From: UBA3291 sp045627125
Lineage (GTDB): Bacteria; Patescibacteriota; Gracilibacteria; Absconditabacterales; Absconditicoccaceae
DNA length: 64,000 bases
Direction: 5' to 3'
NCBI GenBank assembly: GCA_045627125.1
Contig: JAZQNA010000016.1
Location: 5,617 to 69,616 of the forward strand
Positions 12,909 through 24,450 of the stretch are shown one piece after another. How positions within the stretch are numbered: position 1 is the first letter of the stretch; the number at the start of each line of letters is the position of its first letter. The notes under the pieces are model-generated. The model did no database searches. It saw only the letters and a program-made list of their open reading frames with translations, and was not told the DNA's origin. Made by a program: the position numbers and the translations under genes.

Positions 12909-12935
12909 ATATTGGATTTATTTATTGTTTAATTA

Positions 12936-14903
12936 ATGAAAAAGAAATTGTGGTTAAAAATTTGAATTGTAGTATTGGTCATATGAATGATATCTTTTTC
13001 TGATTGGACTTTTGCTGCGGATTGAAAAGATCCATTTGGAAGTGTTGCGTGGTTCTTTAATGTATTTTTTAGTATGTTGCAGCGATTGTGGATTCCTATG
13101 GCAAATTTTGCATGAGAATTTCTGACTAATAATTGGGTTTACGGTGAGGCAATTGGGCTGGATGCTTTATTACGACAGTACCGGAATGTAATAAAAAATA
13201 TTGCAAATTTTTGTTTGTGAGGCTATTTTGTGTATACAATTTTTAAAGCTTTGATAAAAAAAGATGATATAAGTAAGAAAATTAAAGATATTTTGTTGTG
13301 GCTTATGGTAGCTGGAGTGTGAATTCAAGCTAGTTGGTTTTTGACAGCGGCGGTTCTTGATGTTTCTACTATTACTTTGGCTGTGGCTTGATCATTACCG
13401 TCTCAGATGGTATCTACTAAGCCAGAATTAGAAGGGAAAATGAAAGTGGTCCTTTCATGATTCCTAAATAAAGAACAGACTATGGTTGTAAGTTGATATG
13501 TCTATAATTTACTTCCTACTGATGCAAAGGCAAATGAGACATTGTCTGTTAATCAGTATGCTTTAGCTAAACCTATACCTGTAGAACAATTTTTAGATTC
13601 TCTTATGCCAAATCAACATTCGGTTTCGGGACCACTAATCTTTATGTGACAAGCAATACTAGATACAACTATGACGGTTCCTACTGATAATAGTAGTACA
13701 AATTGACTTAAAAAGACTATTTTGAATACTATTTTGGTATCATGAACTACAGTAGTTTATTCTATAGAAATGATAGTTCTTTGTGTAATGGCAATATTTA
13801 GGGTAATATATTTGTGGATGTTTATTATTTTGTCTCCGCTAGCCATATTATTGTGGTGCTTGCAGAAGTCTGGAGAAAAATTTGATGAAAAAAAATGATT
13901 ATGATCTTTTTTAAAGAATATTCAGATTAAGACTTTTCTTCTGAATGCATTTAAACCTACAATAATTGTTCTGTGAATGTGAATAGCTGTAATGTTTACA
14001 ACATTAATGGCATGAGTTATTAATACGGATGCAACTATTGATTTTGATAATAATTGAGTAAAATTCAGTTCGGTTGCTGATATTACTTCAAATGCAGTGG
14101 CTGAGAAATCTTATACCACGACTATGGAAAGTGGGTATTTAAAGTTTACTTTAGCTCATGCTGCGAAATGATTTATGGAAGTACTGTTATCAATCTTAAC
14201 TGTAGTTCTGGTATATTGTATTATTAGATTTGCCGTAAATATGTGAAAATGAGATGATTTTGTCTCTAAGAAGACTAAAAATTTACAAAAAACAGCTCAA
14301 GATCTGATTACATCTACTCCGTTTATACCAGTTACTTGATATGATAAACAGTGAGTTCCTACAACAAAGTATATGTCGGCTAAAAGTGCATTTAATTTGC
14401 CAAATGAGGCTATTAGTAGACGACAGGGAAAAATTGATGAAAAAAATCGTAGTCAGCAGTCTGAAGTTATTGATTCATTATTTAAGAATGAAAATTTTTT
14501 GAGCGAATGACAAAAGAATCAAATTATTTCTGCGAAGGCTGGTAAAACGTGAATGAATGCATTGGAAGCTCAGAGAACTGCAATACGAAAAATACGTGAT
14601 GATAAAAATAATAAAACTTGAAAAAGTATGACATTGAATAAACAGAATGATAATTTCTGGATTAAACAATTTGAAGAGTGGCTGAATGTTGAGTCTGATA
14701 AAGATAATGTTAGTGAGTTATCTCGGAAATTATTATTGGGAGATTGGAAGAATTTGTGAGAAGATAAATCTATTGAAAAGCTCTTTAAAAAGAATGAACA
14801 AAGGAATGTGAAAACTTATGTTGATTTCTTTGGATTAGATAAAAATATAACTTCTTGGTGAGAGTTACAAAATGCAGATATTTCAAAAAAACTTGAAAAA
14901 TAA
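12936..14903 (+). CDS. TrbL/VirB6-like polytopic membrane protein B
   Basis: 655 residues, paralogous to the preceding gene. NIANFCLGGYFVYT is followed by VAGVGIQASWFLTAAVLDV at the same relative position, and PVTGYDKQGVPTTKY matches the partner's PVIGKDKDGNLQTKF. There is an N-terminal signal or helix (ending at SFSDWTFA), several helices in two clusters, and a charged C-terminal tail of about 210 residues, probably cytosolic. The external insert is shorter than in protein A. Two unequal VirB6-like proteins in tandem suggest a heteromeric membrane complex. Other type IV components such as VirB4 or VirD4 are not in the window. Confidence 0.65.
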
Positions 14904-14988
14904 TTTTCCGTTGCATTCAGAATCATTTTGTCTATAGTATCACTTACTTGAATAAAGTGCTATTTTATATGTGCATATAGATATAAAA

Positions 14989-16056
14989 ATGGATTTTGAT
15001 CCTAAAAAAAATTATTATGAGATATTGTGAGTTTGAGAGTCGGCGACTACTGATGAAATAAAAAAAGCCTTTAGGAAGTTGGCTATTAAGCATCATCCAG
15101 ATAGAGGTTGAAGTAAAGAAAAGTTTCAAGAGATAAACGAGGCTTATACAGTTCTTTCTGATGATAAAAAAAGACAACAATATGATGCTTATCGTAAAGG
15201 GGGATTTTGATGATTTGAATGAGGAGCATGAGGTTTTGATTTTGGAAATTTTGGGTGATTTGGTGGGTTTAGTAATTGAGAGAGTGTCGATTTTGATATT
15301 TGAGATTTGTTATGAGGAATCTTTGGCTGAGGATTTTGATGATGAACTAAAGTTAAGAAATGAGAAGATTTGAAAAAGATAATTGAGATTAGCTTTGATG
15401 AATCATATTTGTGATGTGAAAAGAAGATTAGTTATACAAGATTGAAAAAAGTTGAATGAGCTACAGAGGAAGTTTGTTCAAATTGTAATGGAAAGTGAAA
15501 AGTGCGTCAATCGGTGCAGACAGCTTTTTGAGTAATGCAAACTTCTGGTGCGTGTAATGTATGTAAATGAGTTTGAAAAATATTTAAAAAGAATTGAAAA
15601 ACTTTGGATAATTGATGATTGGAGGAGGTAAAAGAAACTATTGAAATTAAAATTCCTGCATGAATTAAGGAGGATGCGTATATTAAATATTCTGGTAAAT
15701 GAGATGCTTGAATTGGAGATTCCCCAGATTGAGATTTGTATTTAAAAATTCGTATAGTTTCAAATGGAAAATATCGTCGTGAATGAGATGATTTATATGT
15801 TAAAGTGTCAGTGTCTTTGTTTGATTTGGTCTTGTGATGAGAGGTTGAAGTTCCACATCCTGAGTGAAAGGTGATGGTTAAAATTCCTAAATGAACTCAA
15901 ATTTGAGATAAAATAAAAATTTCTGGAAGGTGATTTTGAGAAAAATGAATGTTTAAAAGTAGGTGAGATTTAGTGGTTGAAACAGAGGTTTCTATACCAA
16001 AGAAATTGACTAAAGAGGAAGAAAGTTTATGGCAAAAGTTAAGAGATTGAAAGTAA
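14989..16056 (+). CDS. dnaJ: Chaperone DnaJ, with only one zinc centre
   Basis: 355 residues. The J domain (residues 1-70) carries the HPD triad in IKHHPDRGG. A Gly/Phe-rich linker follows, built largely from TGA codons. The Cys-rich zone has only two CxxCxGxG repeats (CSNCNGKGK and CNVCKGVGK) rather than four, so one zinc site instead of two. The C-terminal substrate-binding beta domains are complete (LVLGGEVEVPHPEGKVMVKI, SGRGFGEKG). It acts as Hsp70 co-chaperone. It is followed 22 bp later by ruvC on the same strand. The reduced zinc finger is read directly from the sequence. Confidence 0.95.
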
Positions 16057-16078
16057 TTTTAATTCTGATTTTTAGTTG

Positions 16079-16549
16079 ATGTTTTTATGAGTAGATCCTT
16101 GAGTTAGAAAATTAGGATATGCATTGATTGAGGATGATTTGACTATCGTAGATGCATGAATTCTTTTGCAAAAAAAAGAATCTCCAACTAGAATTGATCA
16201 GTTTGATAGGGCAAATCAAATTTTAGAGTTTTTTGAAAAGTTATTAGAAAAGTATGTAATTGAAAAAGTAGCTATGGAGAAGTTGTTCTTTACTAGCTAT
16301 AATCAAAATAATGCGGAGTTTGTGTATGCAATTAGGTGAGCCTTGATGATGCTGTTTTTGAGAAAATGAATAGAAGTACAAGAATATACTCCAATTGAAT
16401 TAAAGAAATTTATTACTGGGAATGGAAAGGCTGATAAAATGTTAGTACAAAAAACGATAAAAAGATTTTATAATTTACAGGATGTCCCTGAGTATAATGA
16501 TGCTGCTGATGCATTATGATTTGCATATTTAGCTAAAATTAGAAAATAA
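16079..16549 (+). CDS. ruvC: Holliday junction resolvase RuvC
   Basis: 156 residues, the normal size. The first catalytic Asp is in MFLGVDPGVRKLGYA, the Glu in VAMEKLFF, and the terminal acidic pair in YNDAADALGFAYL. RuvC cuts Holliday junctions as a dimer in the RuvABC resolvasome. Six of its nine glycines are encoded by TGA, including the invariant one in DPG, which makes it a clear witness of the code-25 reading. ruvA and ruvB are not nearby. Confidence 0.95.
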
Positions 16550-16592
16550 TTTAATTTGGCAATAGAATAATTTGTAAAAAAGTTTGATTTTT

Positions 16593-16621
16593 TTGACTTT
16601 TCTGTCGTTTTTGGGTATAAT
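16593..16621 (+). promoter_or_regulatory. Sigma-70-type promoter (TTGACT-17-TATAAT)
   Basis: TTGACT at 16593-16598 and TATAAT at 16616-16621 with a 17-bp spacer, about 36 nt before the ATG of the next secreted-protein gene. Confidence 0.8.
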
Positions 16622-16657
16622 TATATAGAAGAATTTTTAATTTGCTTGTAATAAAAA

Positions 16658-18454
16658 ATGTGAAACAAAATTTCTTTAAAAAGTGGACTATTTGTAGTAT
16701 TACTATCACTTGTGTTTTTTTCTTCGAAGGTATCAGCTTTGGGTATAAATGTAGATATAGATGGGGGAACGTGGAGTGATGTAAAAGATGGTATTAGCCA
16801 TATTCATTTTGTAGATAATTGAAATGACTTTTGAGGTATGATGCTACTATCTTGGGATACGCAGGAAGCTGGTTTAGATCCTTCAGAATGAGACTCATCG
16901 GAAGATCCAATCGAACCGGTAGGTTCTACTATAGTTCAAATAGGAGATTCTAAGTATACATGTCAGTCTCAGTTAAAATGACTTTATTATAATTCTGAAA
17001 GGGGGGAAAGGTTGTGGCCATTGGATCAGGATACGAATGATAGTTTGTTTCGTGGTGATAATGCAGTAGAAAATTTTACTTGAGGTCTATATTTCTTTTG
17101 TTGGACAGAAGAAGATAATGAAAATTATGCTCAATGTGTTGCAGAAGAAGAGTCTGAAGATGGATCTGATTCTTGAGACTGATCCGATTCTGAAGAGGAG
17201 TGCTCAACAACAATTAGAGTAAATTATCCAGGTATTTATTGAATGACTTCATATTCTTATAAGGGACAAGACTTTTCGTTAATAGCAGGAGTAGAATATA
17301 GTACTTGAGGAAATTGGGTTGATATTAAAGCCGATTCAAAGTTGTCTCCAACTTTTGATAGATTTGATCCTCAGAAAAATTTCTTGTTAGGTTTTGTATA
17401 TGATACTAATGGAGGAATTGGGTTTGTTTGATGTGAGTTTACTTGATTAGATAAAAAGGCTGATTTAAAGAATATGGTTAATTTAGTGACGCGTAAATGA
17501 ACAGAGGTTTTATGAACTACAGAATCAATTTATGATCAAATCTTTGAAATGGAAGAAGGGGGAAAATTCCCTAAATTAAGGGCAGATGTTGTGTGAGTAT
17601 CTATGAATTGTGAAAATATATGAGTTTGACCAACATCTTTGCTTAGCTTGATAGTGGATGGATTAGTCTGAATGTGAATGGATTCTGATAGAAAGAATGT
17701 AGCGAATACAGAGTCTTCGGAAAAAATGCAGTATTTTTCATCTGTGAATCTAAATAATGCTGTGTTAATTAATTATGCAAAGAAAAAAGCGGAATTGCTT
17801 TGTAGATGAAAATGGACAAATTATCCAAATACTACAGATTCTATTGTTTGTATTTCTGGTGCAAATATTGACGCATCCGATGTTTCTTATAGTGGAAAAA
17901 CTTTGATAGTGAAAAATGGTAATGTAACGGTTAAACCATCTCGTAGTAATAAATATGATGTGTTTGTTGATAAAGGTTTTTTGGTTATAGATCCAGGGAC
18001 TTTTGAAGATTATTTGGTATTTAATAAAGAAGGTTTCCCAACAAATGTGTCGTTGGATGAATATGCAACAGAAATTGTAAATTCTCCACTTTGAGTTACT
18101 GGCTATGACGGAGATAATGTGGCTGTAGGTAAGCTATTGCAATGAAATTTTATCGTAAATGGTTTGGTGAAGCCCTCTAATTGAGATACTAAATTTATTG
18201 ATAAATATTTCGTGCATGGAAAATTTACATCTCTTAATACATTTCAAGATCCTGGTGACAGCTATGCTGAATCATTAGAGGAAATGCTTGGTTCAGAAGT
18301 TAAGAAAAGCATGATTGAAATTTGAGATGTTTTTGCATGGTATTGTAATTCGTACATTTGAAGTGATGGGCGCCCTTGTCCACATAATAATGAATATTAT
18401 AAGTCTCCATTTATAGTTATTGAGCGTAATTTTCCATCTGTATTAGTAAATTAG
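16658..18454 (+). CDS. Large secreted protein with signal peptide, unknown
   Basis: 598 residues beginning MGNKISLKSGL, a typical signal peptide (LFVVLLSLVFFSSKVSA) with a cleavage site after AxA-like VSA near residue 26. The mature part is acidic and beta-rich, with a low-complexity acidic Ser/Asp/Glu stretch near residues 165-185 and about a dozen Cys that could form disulfides. No anchor motif or C-terminal helix is evident. It has its own promoter and terminator, so it is a single-gene unit. The second codon is TGA (Gly). No family is recognised. A role at the cell surface or in attachment is inferred only from export. Confidence 0.8.
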
Positions 18455-18467
18455 AAAGATGTATTTT

Positions 18468-18495
18468 GCTGGCATTAAAAATGTCAGCTTTTTTA
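18468..18495 (+). terminator. Rho-independent terminator after the secreted-protein gene
   Basis: A gctggca / tgtcagc stem (one G-U pair) is followed by T6, 14 bp past the stop. Confidence 0.8.
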
Positions 18496-18646
18496 TTAGA
18501 TGTACTTTCTTGACATTTTAAAAAATAGATTAATATTAACCTTGAAGATTTGGTGGACTTTTGTATAAGTGAAATCGCGTGAAAATTTTTAATTATTGAC
18601 CAGTATTTTCTTATATATAATTGGGAAATCTGAATTTTATTTTGTT

Positions 18647-20848
18647 ATGATGAAAGTGATGTCTATTAATGTAAGACAATTTGTGTATGACAACATTACA
18701 CCATATGATGGAGATGCATCATTCTTGCAGTGACCAACAGAAAGGACAAAGAAACTGTGGGATAAATGTTGTGAACTTTTAGCGGAAGAAAGAGCTAACA
18801 ATTGAATTCGCTCTGCAGATCCTGATACGATTTCAACTATTACTTCTCATGCCGCAGGATATATAGATAAAGATTTAGAAGTTATTGTTTGACTTCAAAC
18901 AGATGAACCTTTAAAGAGGGCTATTAAACCTTATTGATGAGTTCGTGTTGTAGAAAAATCATTAGAAGAAAGATGATATCATTTATCAGAGAGGGTAAAA
19001 GATATTTTTAAATATACAAAGAATCATAATGATTCAGTATTTTCTGTATATGATAAAGAATGTAGGACATATCGTTCGAAACATATTGTAACAGGGTTAC
19101 CAGATAATTATGCGAGAGGTAGAATTATTTGAGATTATCGTCGTTTGGCATTATATTGAGCTGATAAATTAATCGAAGAAAAGCAAGCAGATTTGGTTAA
19201 TCTTTATGATTGAGAAATGTCAGATGAGGTTGTTCAACGTCGTGAAGAAATTGCAATGCAGATTTCTGCTTTGAATGATATAAAAGTTATGGCTCAAAGT
19301 TATGGTTGTGATGTATCAAATCCAGCTGAAACTGCAAAAGAAGCTATTCAGGCTGTATATTTTGGATATTTGGCTTGAGTTAAAGAACAGGATTGAGCAG
19401 CTATGTCTCTTGGAAATGTTTCGTCATTCTTAGATATCTATATTGAAAAAGAATTACAAGCCTGAACATTGACAGAAGCTGAAGCACAAGAAATGATTGA
19501 TCAATTTGTAATGAAATTACGTTTGGTACGTCATTTAAGAATGAACTCATATGAAGATATATTTGCAGGAGATCCACAATGGATTACAGAATCATTAGGA
19601 TGAGTTTTTAGTGATGGAAAGTCAAAAGTTACAAAAACTTCATTCAGATTTTTGCAAACATTGGTAAATCTTGGACCTGCACCAGAGCCAAACTTTACAG
19701 TTCTTTGGTCTGATGCTTTGCCTCAAGGATTTAAAGATTTTTGTGCAAAAATTTCTATTGAAACGTCATCAATTCAATATGAAAATGATTGCTTAATGAA
19801 AGATGTTCGTGGAGCAGATGATTATGGAATTGCTTGTTGTGTATCATTTCAGGAAGTCTGAAAGAAAATTCAGCATTTTGGAGCAAGATGAAATTTGGCA
19901 AAAACTTTATTGCTTGCTATTAATGCAGGAAAGGAAGAAATGGGAGATGAACAAGTAATGGATGGAATTGATGCTTTACCTGATTGAGTCTTAAATTATG
20001 ATCAAGTAATGGTTAATTTCAAAAAAGCTATTGCTGAGATTGCTAGAGTTTATGCAAAAGCTTTGTATATGATTCATTATATGCATGATAAGTATTATTA
20101 TGAAAAAGCTCAAATGGCTTTTATAGATTCTGATTATAAAGTAGATATTGCTTATTGATTGGCATGACTTTCAGTTGTGGCTGATTCTTTGTCTGCTATT
20201 AAATATGCAAAAGTTACTCCAATTAGAGATGAAAATGGGGTCGCAAAAGATTTTCAAATCGAATGAGATTTCCCTAAATATGGAAATGATGATGATCGTG
20301 TAGATAGCTTGGCTAAAGAAGTTGTGGAATTATTCTATGCAGAATTGAAGAAGCATAACGCATATAAGCATGCTACTCCAACTCTTTCAATTTTGACTAT
20401 TACATCTAATGTAATGTATGGAAAAAATACATGAGCTACTCCTGATGGAAGAAAAGCTGGAGAGCCTTTAGCTCCAGGAGCAAATCCTATGCATGGAAGA
20501 GATGCATCATGAGCAATTGCTTCTTTGAATTCTGTAGCAAAACTTGATTATCGTAGTGCTCAGGATGGAATTTCAAACACATTCTCTATAGTGCCAAATG
20601 CGTTAGGAAAAGATGAATCTGAACAGATTGAAAATCTGACTACTATGCTTGATGGATATTTTAATAAGAATGCGTTCCACTTGAATGTTAATGTTTTGAA
20701 TAGAGAATTACTTCAAGATGCCTATGAACATCCAGAGAAATATCCTCAGTTGACTATAAGGGTTTCAGGATATGCTGTAAATTTTGTACGTTTATCTAAA
20801 GCTCATCAATTAGAAGTTATTTCAAGGACATTTCATGATAGGATGTAA
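18647..20848 (+). CDS. pflB: Formate C-acetyltransferase (pyruvate formate-lyase)
   Basis: 733 residues. This glycyl-radical enzyme converts pyruvate and CoA to acetyl-CoA and formate under anaerobic conditions. The adjacent catalytic Cys pair lies in YGIACCVSFQEV, and the radical glycine lies in the C-terminal TIRVSGYAVNFVRL. That glycine is encoded by GGA, not TGA, although about half the glycines elsewhere are TGA. Starts are tandem ATGs at 18647 and 18650, with a third at 18659. No activating enzyme (pflA) lies in the window. With pyk and gpmI it outlines a fermentative lower glycolysis. A terminator follows. Confidence 0.97.
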
Positions 20849-20868
20849 TTAAAAATGTTTCGTAAAAA

Positions 20869-20904
20869 AGTCTGATTCTTTACAAATGAGTCAGATTTTT
20901 TTTC
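20869..20904 (+). terminator. Rho-independent terminator after pflB
   Basis: A 10-bp stem (agtctgattc / gagtcagatt, with G-U pairs) and a 9-nt loop, then a T-rich tail. Confidence 0.85.
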
Positions 20905-20967
20905 TTGTAAAATATAGTAGTTTAAGTAACTTATATTCAAATTATTTAAATATAAAGGTTTTTTGGT

Positions 20968-21996
20968 ATGCAAAATTTTAAGTGGGATGTTATTATTGTA
21001 GTTGTCATTGTTATATGAATTGCCTTTTTCTTAGATTTAGGACTTGAATCTTGATCTGGACAAGATTTTGATGAAACATATTATTCATCTGGTAATTTTT
21101 TTGATAGGTTACAAGTGGTGAAATGAACTGTTTTTGAGTGACCTAGTAAAAATCTTTATACTCAATACAATAAATTTTTGGAGTCTACTGATGAATATTT
21201 GAAATTGCAGACATATGAATTTACAAATAAAACTTTAAAGTCAGGATTAAAAGGTTTATCAAAGAAATTGATTCCAGTTCAAATCATCCTTGAAAATAAT
21301 AAATATCAGCAATATCAGGATAGTTTTCATGAATTGCAGGATTATTTTTCTGGTTATAATTCTGTCCAGTTGCGTAACGATGAACAAATGTGAACGCAAT
21401 ATGTTCATAGTAAATTTATGTTAAATGAAAATGCATTTTGGATTCAAACGGCGAATCTAACTAAATCTAGTTTTGAATCAAATCGTGAGTATTTTTTTTA
21501 TTCTGAAGATGAAAAAGTTCGTGATAGCTTAGAAACATTGTTCGATGCAGATTGGGTCGGGGATGATTTATCTATATTGAATTTGCATCCTAATTTAGTT
21601 GTTTGTCCGTTGAATTGTCGTGATGTAATTAAAACATTGTTAGAAAACGCTGAATCTTCGATAGTGATTCAGACTCAGTATATTGTAGATGATGAAATTT
21701 TGGATATCTTGCGTAGAAAGTCTGAAAAAGTTGATTTGGCTATGATTGTGGCTAACTCAGATGATAATCAGGATTTAATATCTTATTTTTGACCATGAAA
21801 GGCTAGGATGCTACAGTCGATTTACAATCATACGAAGATGATTTTGATTGATGAAAAATATTTACTTTTGGGTTCTATAAATCTTTCTTCTAATTCCTTA
21901 GATAATAACAGAGAAGTTTGAATTATATTATTGGATACTGGTAATATAACTACATTCTTATCAGGATTTACGAAAGATTGGGAGTCTGCGTTATAA
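20968..21996 (+). CDS. Phospholipase D-like protein with N-terminal membrane anchor
   Basis: 342 residues. An N-terminal helix (about residues 7-24) precedes two HxK-type half-sites: TQYVHSKFML with QTANLTKSSF, and YNHTKMILIDEK with LLGSINLSSNSLDNNREVG. The second is a full HxKxxxxD-GSxN PLD motif. The first has HxK but no clear Asp at the usual spacing. Members of this family act as phospholipases, nucleases or cardiolipin synthases, and the substrate cannot be told from sequence. The anchor implies a position at the outer face of the membrane. Gene neighbours do not narrow the role. Confidence 0.85.
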
Positions 21997-22081
21997 ATAT
22001 TATTTTTTCATTTAATATTTGATTTTGATAAATGAATATCTATATTCTCATTTAGATTTTATATTATTTGCTTTTGATTTT

Positions 22082-23737
22082 ATGGCAACTCGATATGATG
22101 TAGCAGAATTACTTCTTCCGGGAGTAGATTCAGATATTCAGAAATTAATCCAAAAATATCCTAAACGTGATTGTGTTTGTACACGTATTGCTCCATCTCC
22201 AACTGGATTTTTGCATTTTTGAAGTCTATTCATGGCTTTAATTAACTGGAAATATGTAAAACAAAATAAAGGAGTTTTTTTTCTACGTATAGAAGATACG
22301 GACCAGAAAAGAGAAGTTGAGTGAGCCGCAGCATCTCTGGTAAAATCATTAAAAAAATTCTGAATAGAAATAGATGAATGACCAATCGGAGATAATGAAA
22401 CAGAAATCTGAAATTATTGACCATATGTTCAATCAAAGAGAGCAGATTTTTATAGAGTATTTATAAAATATTTAATAGAACAAGGCTTGGCTTATCCTTG
22501 TTGGATGAGTGAAGAAGAGTTAAATGAAATTCGTGACCAACAAATGAAGAATAAACAAATTCCATGAATTTATGGTGAGTTTTCGAAGTATCGTAGTTAT
22601 TCTCCAGATGAAGCAATTGCAAAATACCATGAAATGTGAGACTCTTTTTCTGTAATTAGATTTCGTTCTCCAGCAGACTTAACTAAAAAAATTATATTTA
22701 GTGATGAACTTAGAGGTGTAGTTTCAATGATAGATAATTATAATGATATAGTAATTCTTAAATGAGACTGATTACCAACATATCATTTAGCACATATTGT
22801 TGATGATACATTGATGTGAACATCTTTAGTAATGAGATGAGATGAATGGTTAACTTCAGTGCCTTTGCATTTGCAATTGTTTAAAGCATTTTCAATTCCA
22901 GCTCCTAAGTATGCGCATGTGGCTCCAATTTCCAAATTAGATGAATGAAAAAAGAGAAAGTTGAGTAAGAGACACGATCCAGAAGCTGATGTGCGTTTCT
23001 TCTTTGAAAAATGATATGCAACACAATGATTAATCGATTATATATTAACGTTAGCTAGTTCTTCGTTTGAAGATTGGAGAAAAGATAATCAATTAGCATC
23101 ACTTTCAGAGTTTAACTTTGATTTGCAGAAAATGACCGTTGCTGCACCGCTTTTTGATGAGATTAAACTGCAATGGATAAATAATCAATATTTATCAGCC
23201 ATTTTTACGGAGCAACTTTTCAAGGAAACTTTGGAATGGGCTGAAGATTATGATTTAGAGTTTGCATCTCTTTTGAAAAGTGAGCCAGAATATTATCAGG
23301 CGGCAATGAATATAGAACGTCATACAGAAAAAGATCCTAAGAGATTCACAGTTTATTCCGATGTAAGGAACCAGATTCTATTTTTCTCTGATGAAGAATG
23401 GAAAAAATGAGAGTCTAGTAGAAAAGAATTATTAGCGGAAAATGAGAATTTCTCTAATTTGCAGGATTTTGTGAAAGCTTATATTGATGAGGTAAATCTA
23501 GAAAATGTAGAAGTTCTTCAATGGTTTGAACAGTTGAAAGAAATTTGAAAAAGATTTGGTTATGCATGAAATAATGCAGAATTTAAACAATGATGATTTG
23601 TATGAAAAGTTGGAGATTTAGCAATGTTCTTACGTATTCAGTTATGTAATGCAAAACAGACTCCAGATTTATTTTCGTTGATGAAGGTAATGTGAAAAGA
23701 TAGAGTAAAGCAAAGACTTTGAGAATATTTAAAATAG
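22082..23737 (+). CDS. gltX: Glutamyl-tRNA synthetase
   Basis: 551 residues. The class I signature is RIAPSPTGFLHFGSL (HIGH replaced by HFGS), followed by FFLRIEDTDQKREVE. The KMSKS loop is KKRKLSKRHD. The body has the usual glutamate-specific insert YPCWMSEEELNEIR and the anticodon-binding helical C-terminus. It charges tRNA-Glu and, in organisms without GlnRS, often tRNA-Gln as well. ATG 22082 gives MATRYDVAELL. An in-frame extension to 22019 exists but adds residues with no family counterpart. Confidence 0.95.
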
Positions 23738-23757
23738 TATTATGTAATAATAAAAAA

Positions 23758-23776
23758 GGGCGCCAATTTGGCGTCC
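23758..23776 (-). terminator. Hairpin between gltX and a small leftward gene
   Basis: gggcgcc / ggcgtcc stem with AATT loop. On the minus strand it is followed by a T6 run, so it best serves the leftward Cys-rich gene. Confidence 0.75.
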
Positions 23777-23797
23777 TAATTTCTGAGTAGATACTGT

Positions 23798-23956
23798 TTA
23801 CGGGTTGTTATGTCCGCAAGCACAATCAGGTTCGTGGCATTCTGTTCCGGGCTCATGTTCGTGATTGCAGATAGGGCATAAAGTGCTATGTCCGCAGGTG
23901 CATTCAGGACATGGATCGGTACCATGAATATGACCACAGCTAGGGCATTTTTCCAT
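23798..23956 (-). CDS. 52-residue Cys/His-rich protein
   Basis: A tiny protein with 10 Cys and 7 His in 52 residues, beginning MEKCPSCGHIHGTDPCPEC and continuing with CxC, CPICNHEH and CACGH pairs. Several CxxC/HxH pairs suggest binding of two or more zinc (or other metal) ions. None of its five glycines uses TGA, and its base composition is richer in G+C than the flanking genes. A terminator hairpin lies downstream. I do not recognise the family. It could be a metal buffer or a small zinc-ribbon adaptor. Confidence 0.7.
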   Translation of the reverse strand: MEKCPSCGHIHGTDPCPECTCGHSTLCPICNHEHEPGTECHEPDCACGHNNP

Positions 23957-24124
23957 AATGTTTAATGTTTTTTTTTATTTACAGCTTTCCCCATGTAAAC
24001 TTTGGGTTACAATTGATACAATTGTATTATGTATGGTATATAACGATGTTGTAAAATCAATGTTTATTAATTATTTTCCAAAATTATATTAATTTTATAG
24101 GTATTATATTTTATTAAATGATAA

Positions 24125-24158
24125 AAAGCCGATTGTGGAAGACCAACAATTCGGCTTT
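24125..24158 (-). terminator. Hairpin terminator of the small zinc-ribbon gene
   Basis: A 12-bp stem with one bulged base (aaagccgattgt / acaattcggcttt), followed by T5 on the minus strand. Confidence 0.8.
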
Positions 24159-24167
24159 CGGTTGAGA

Positions 24168-24308
24168 TTATGCCCGTTTCTTTCCAAGAAAAATCTTTTT
24201 TTTGCAGTAGGGGCAGATGACAGTCCTAGCATGCTCTCGCACTGATATCTCGTGCAGACATATGGGACAACGAAAAAGTTTTGTTTTAAAATTTTTAGTT
24301 TTTCTCAT
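24168..24308 (-). CDS. 46-residue zinc-ribbon-like protein
   Basis: MRKTKNFKTKLFRCPICLHE followed by a CPYCKKKIFLGKK tail gives CPIC-x17-CPYC, a plausible single zinc ribbon flanked by basic residues. The charge suggests nucleic-acid or ribosome contact, but this is inference. It has its own terminator and lies 210 bp upstream of the other Cys-rich small gene on the same strand. The family is not recognised. Confidence 0.65.
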   Translation of the reverse strand: MRKTKNFKTKLFRCPICLHEISVREHARTVICPYCKKKIFLGKKRA

Positions 24309-24450
24309 ATGATCAATATTTTTTATGTTTCATATATTATAGTATGAAGTTGCTTTGAGAAATCAAATTATAAAATTTTTATGAATTTTTTGTTGAAAAC
24401 TTGTAGTATAAACGTAGAATTACACTAATTTATTATTATCATTAGATAAA

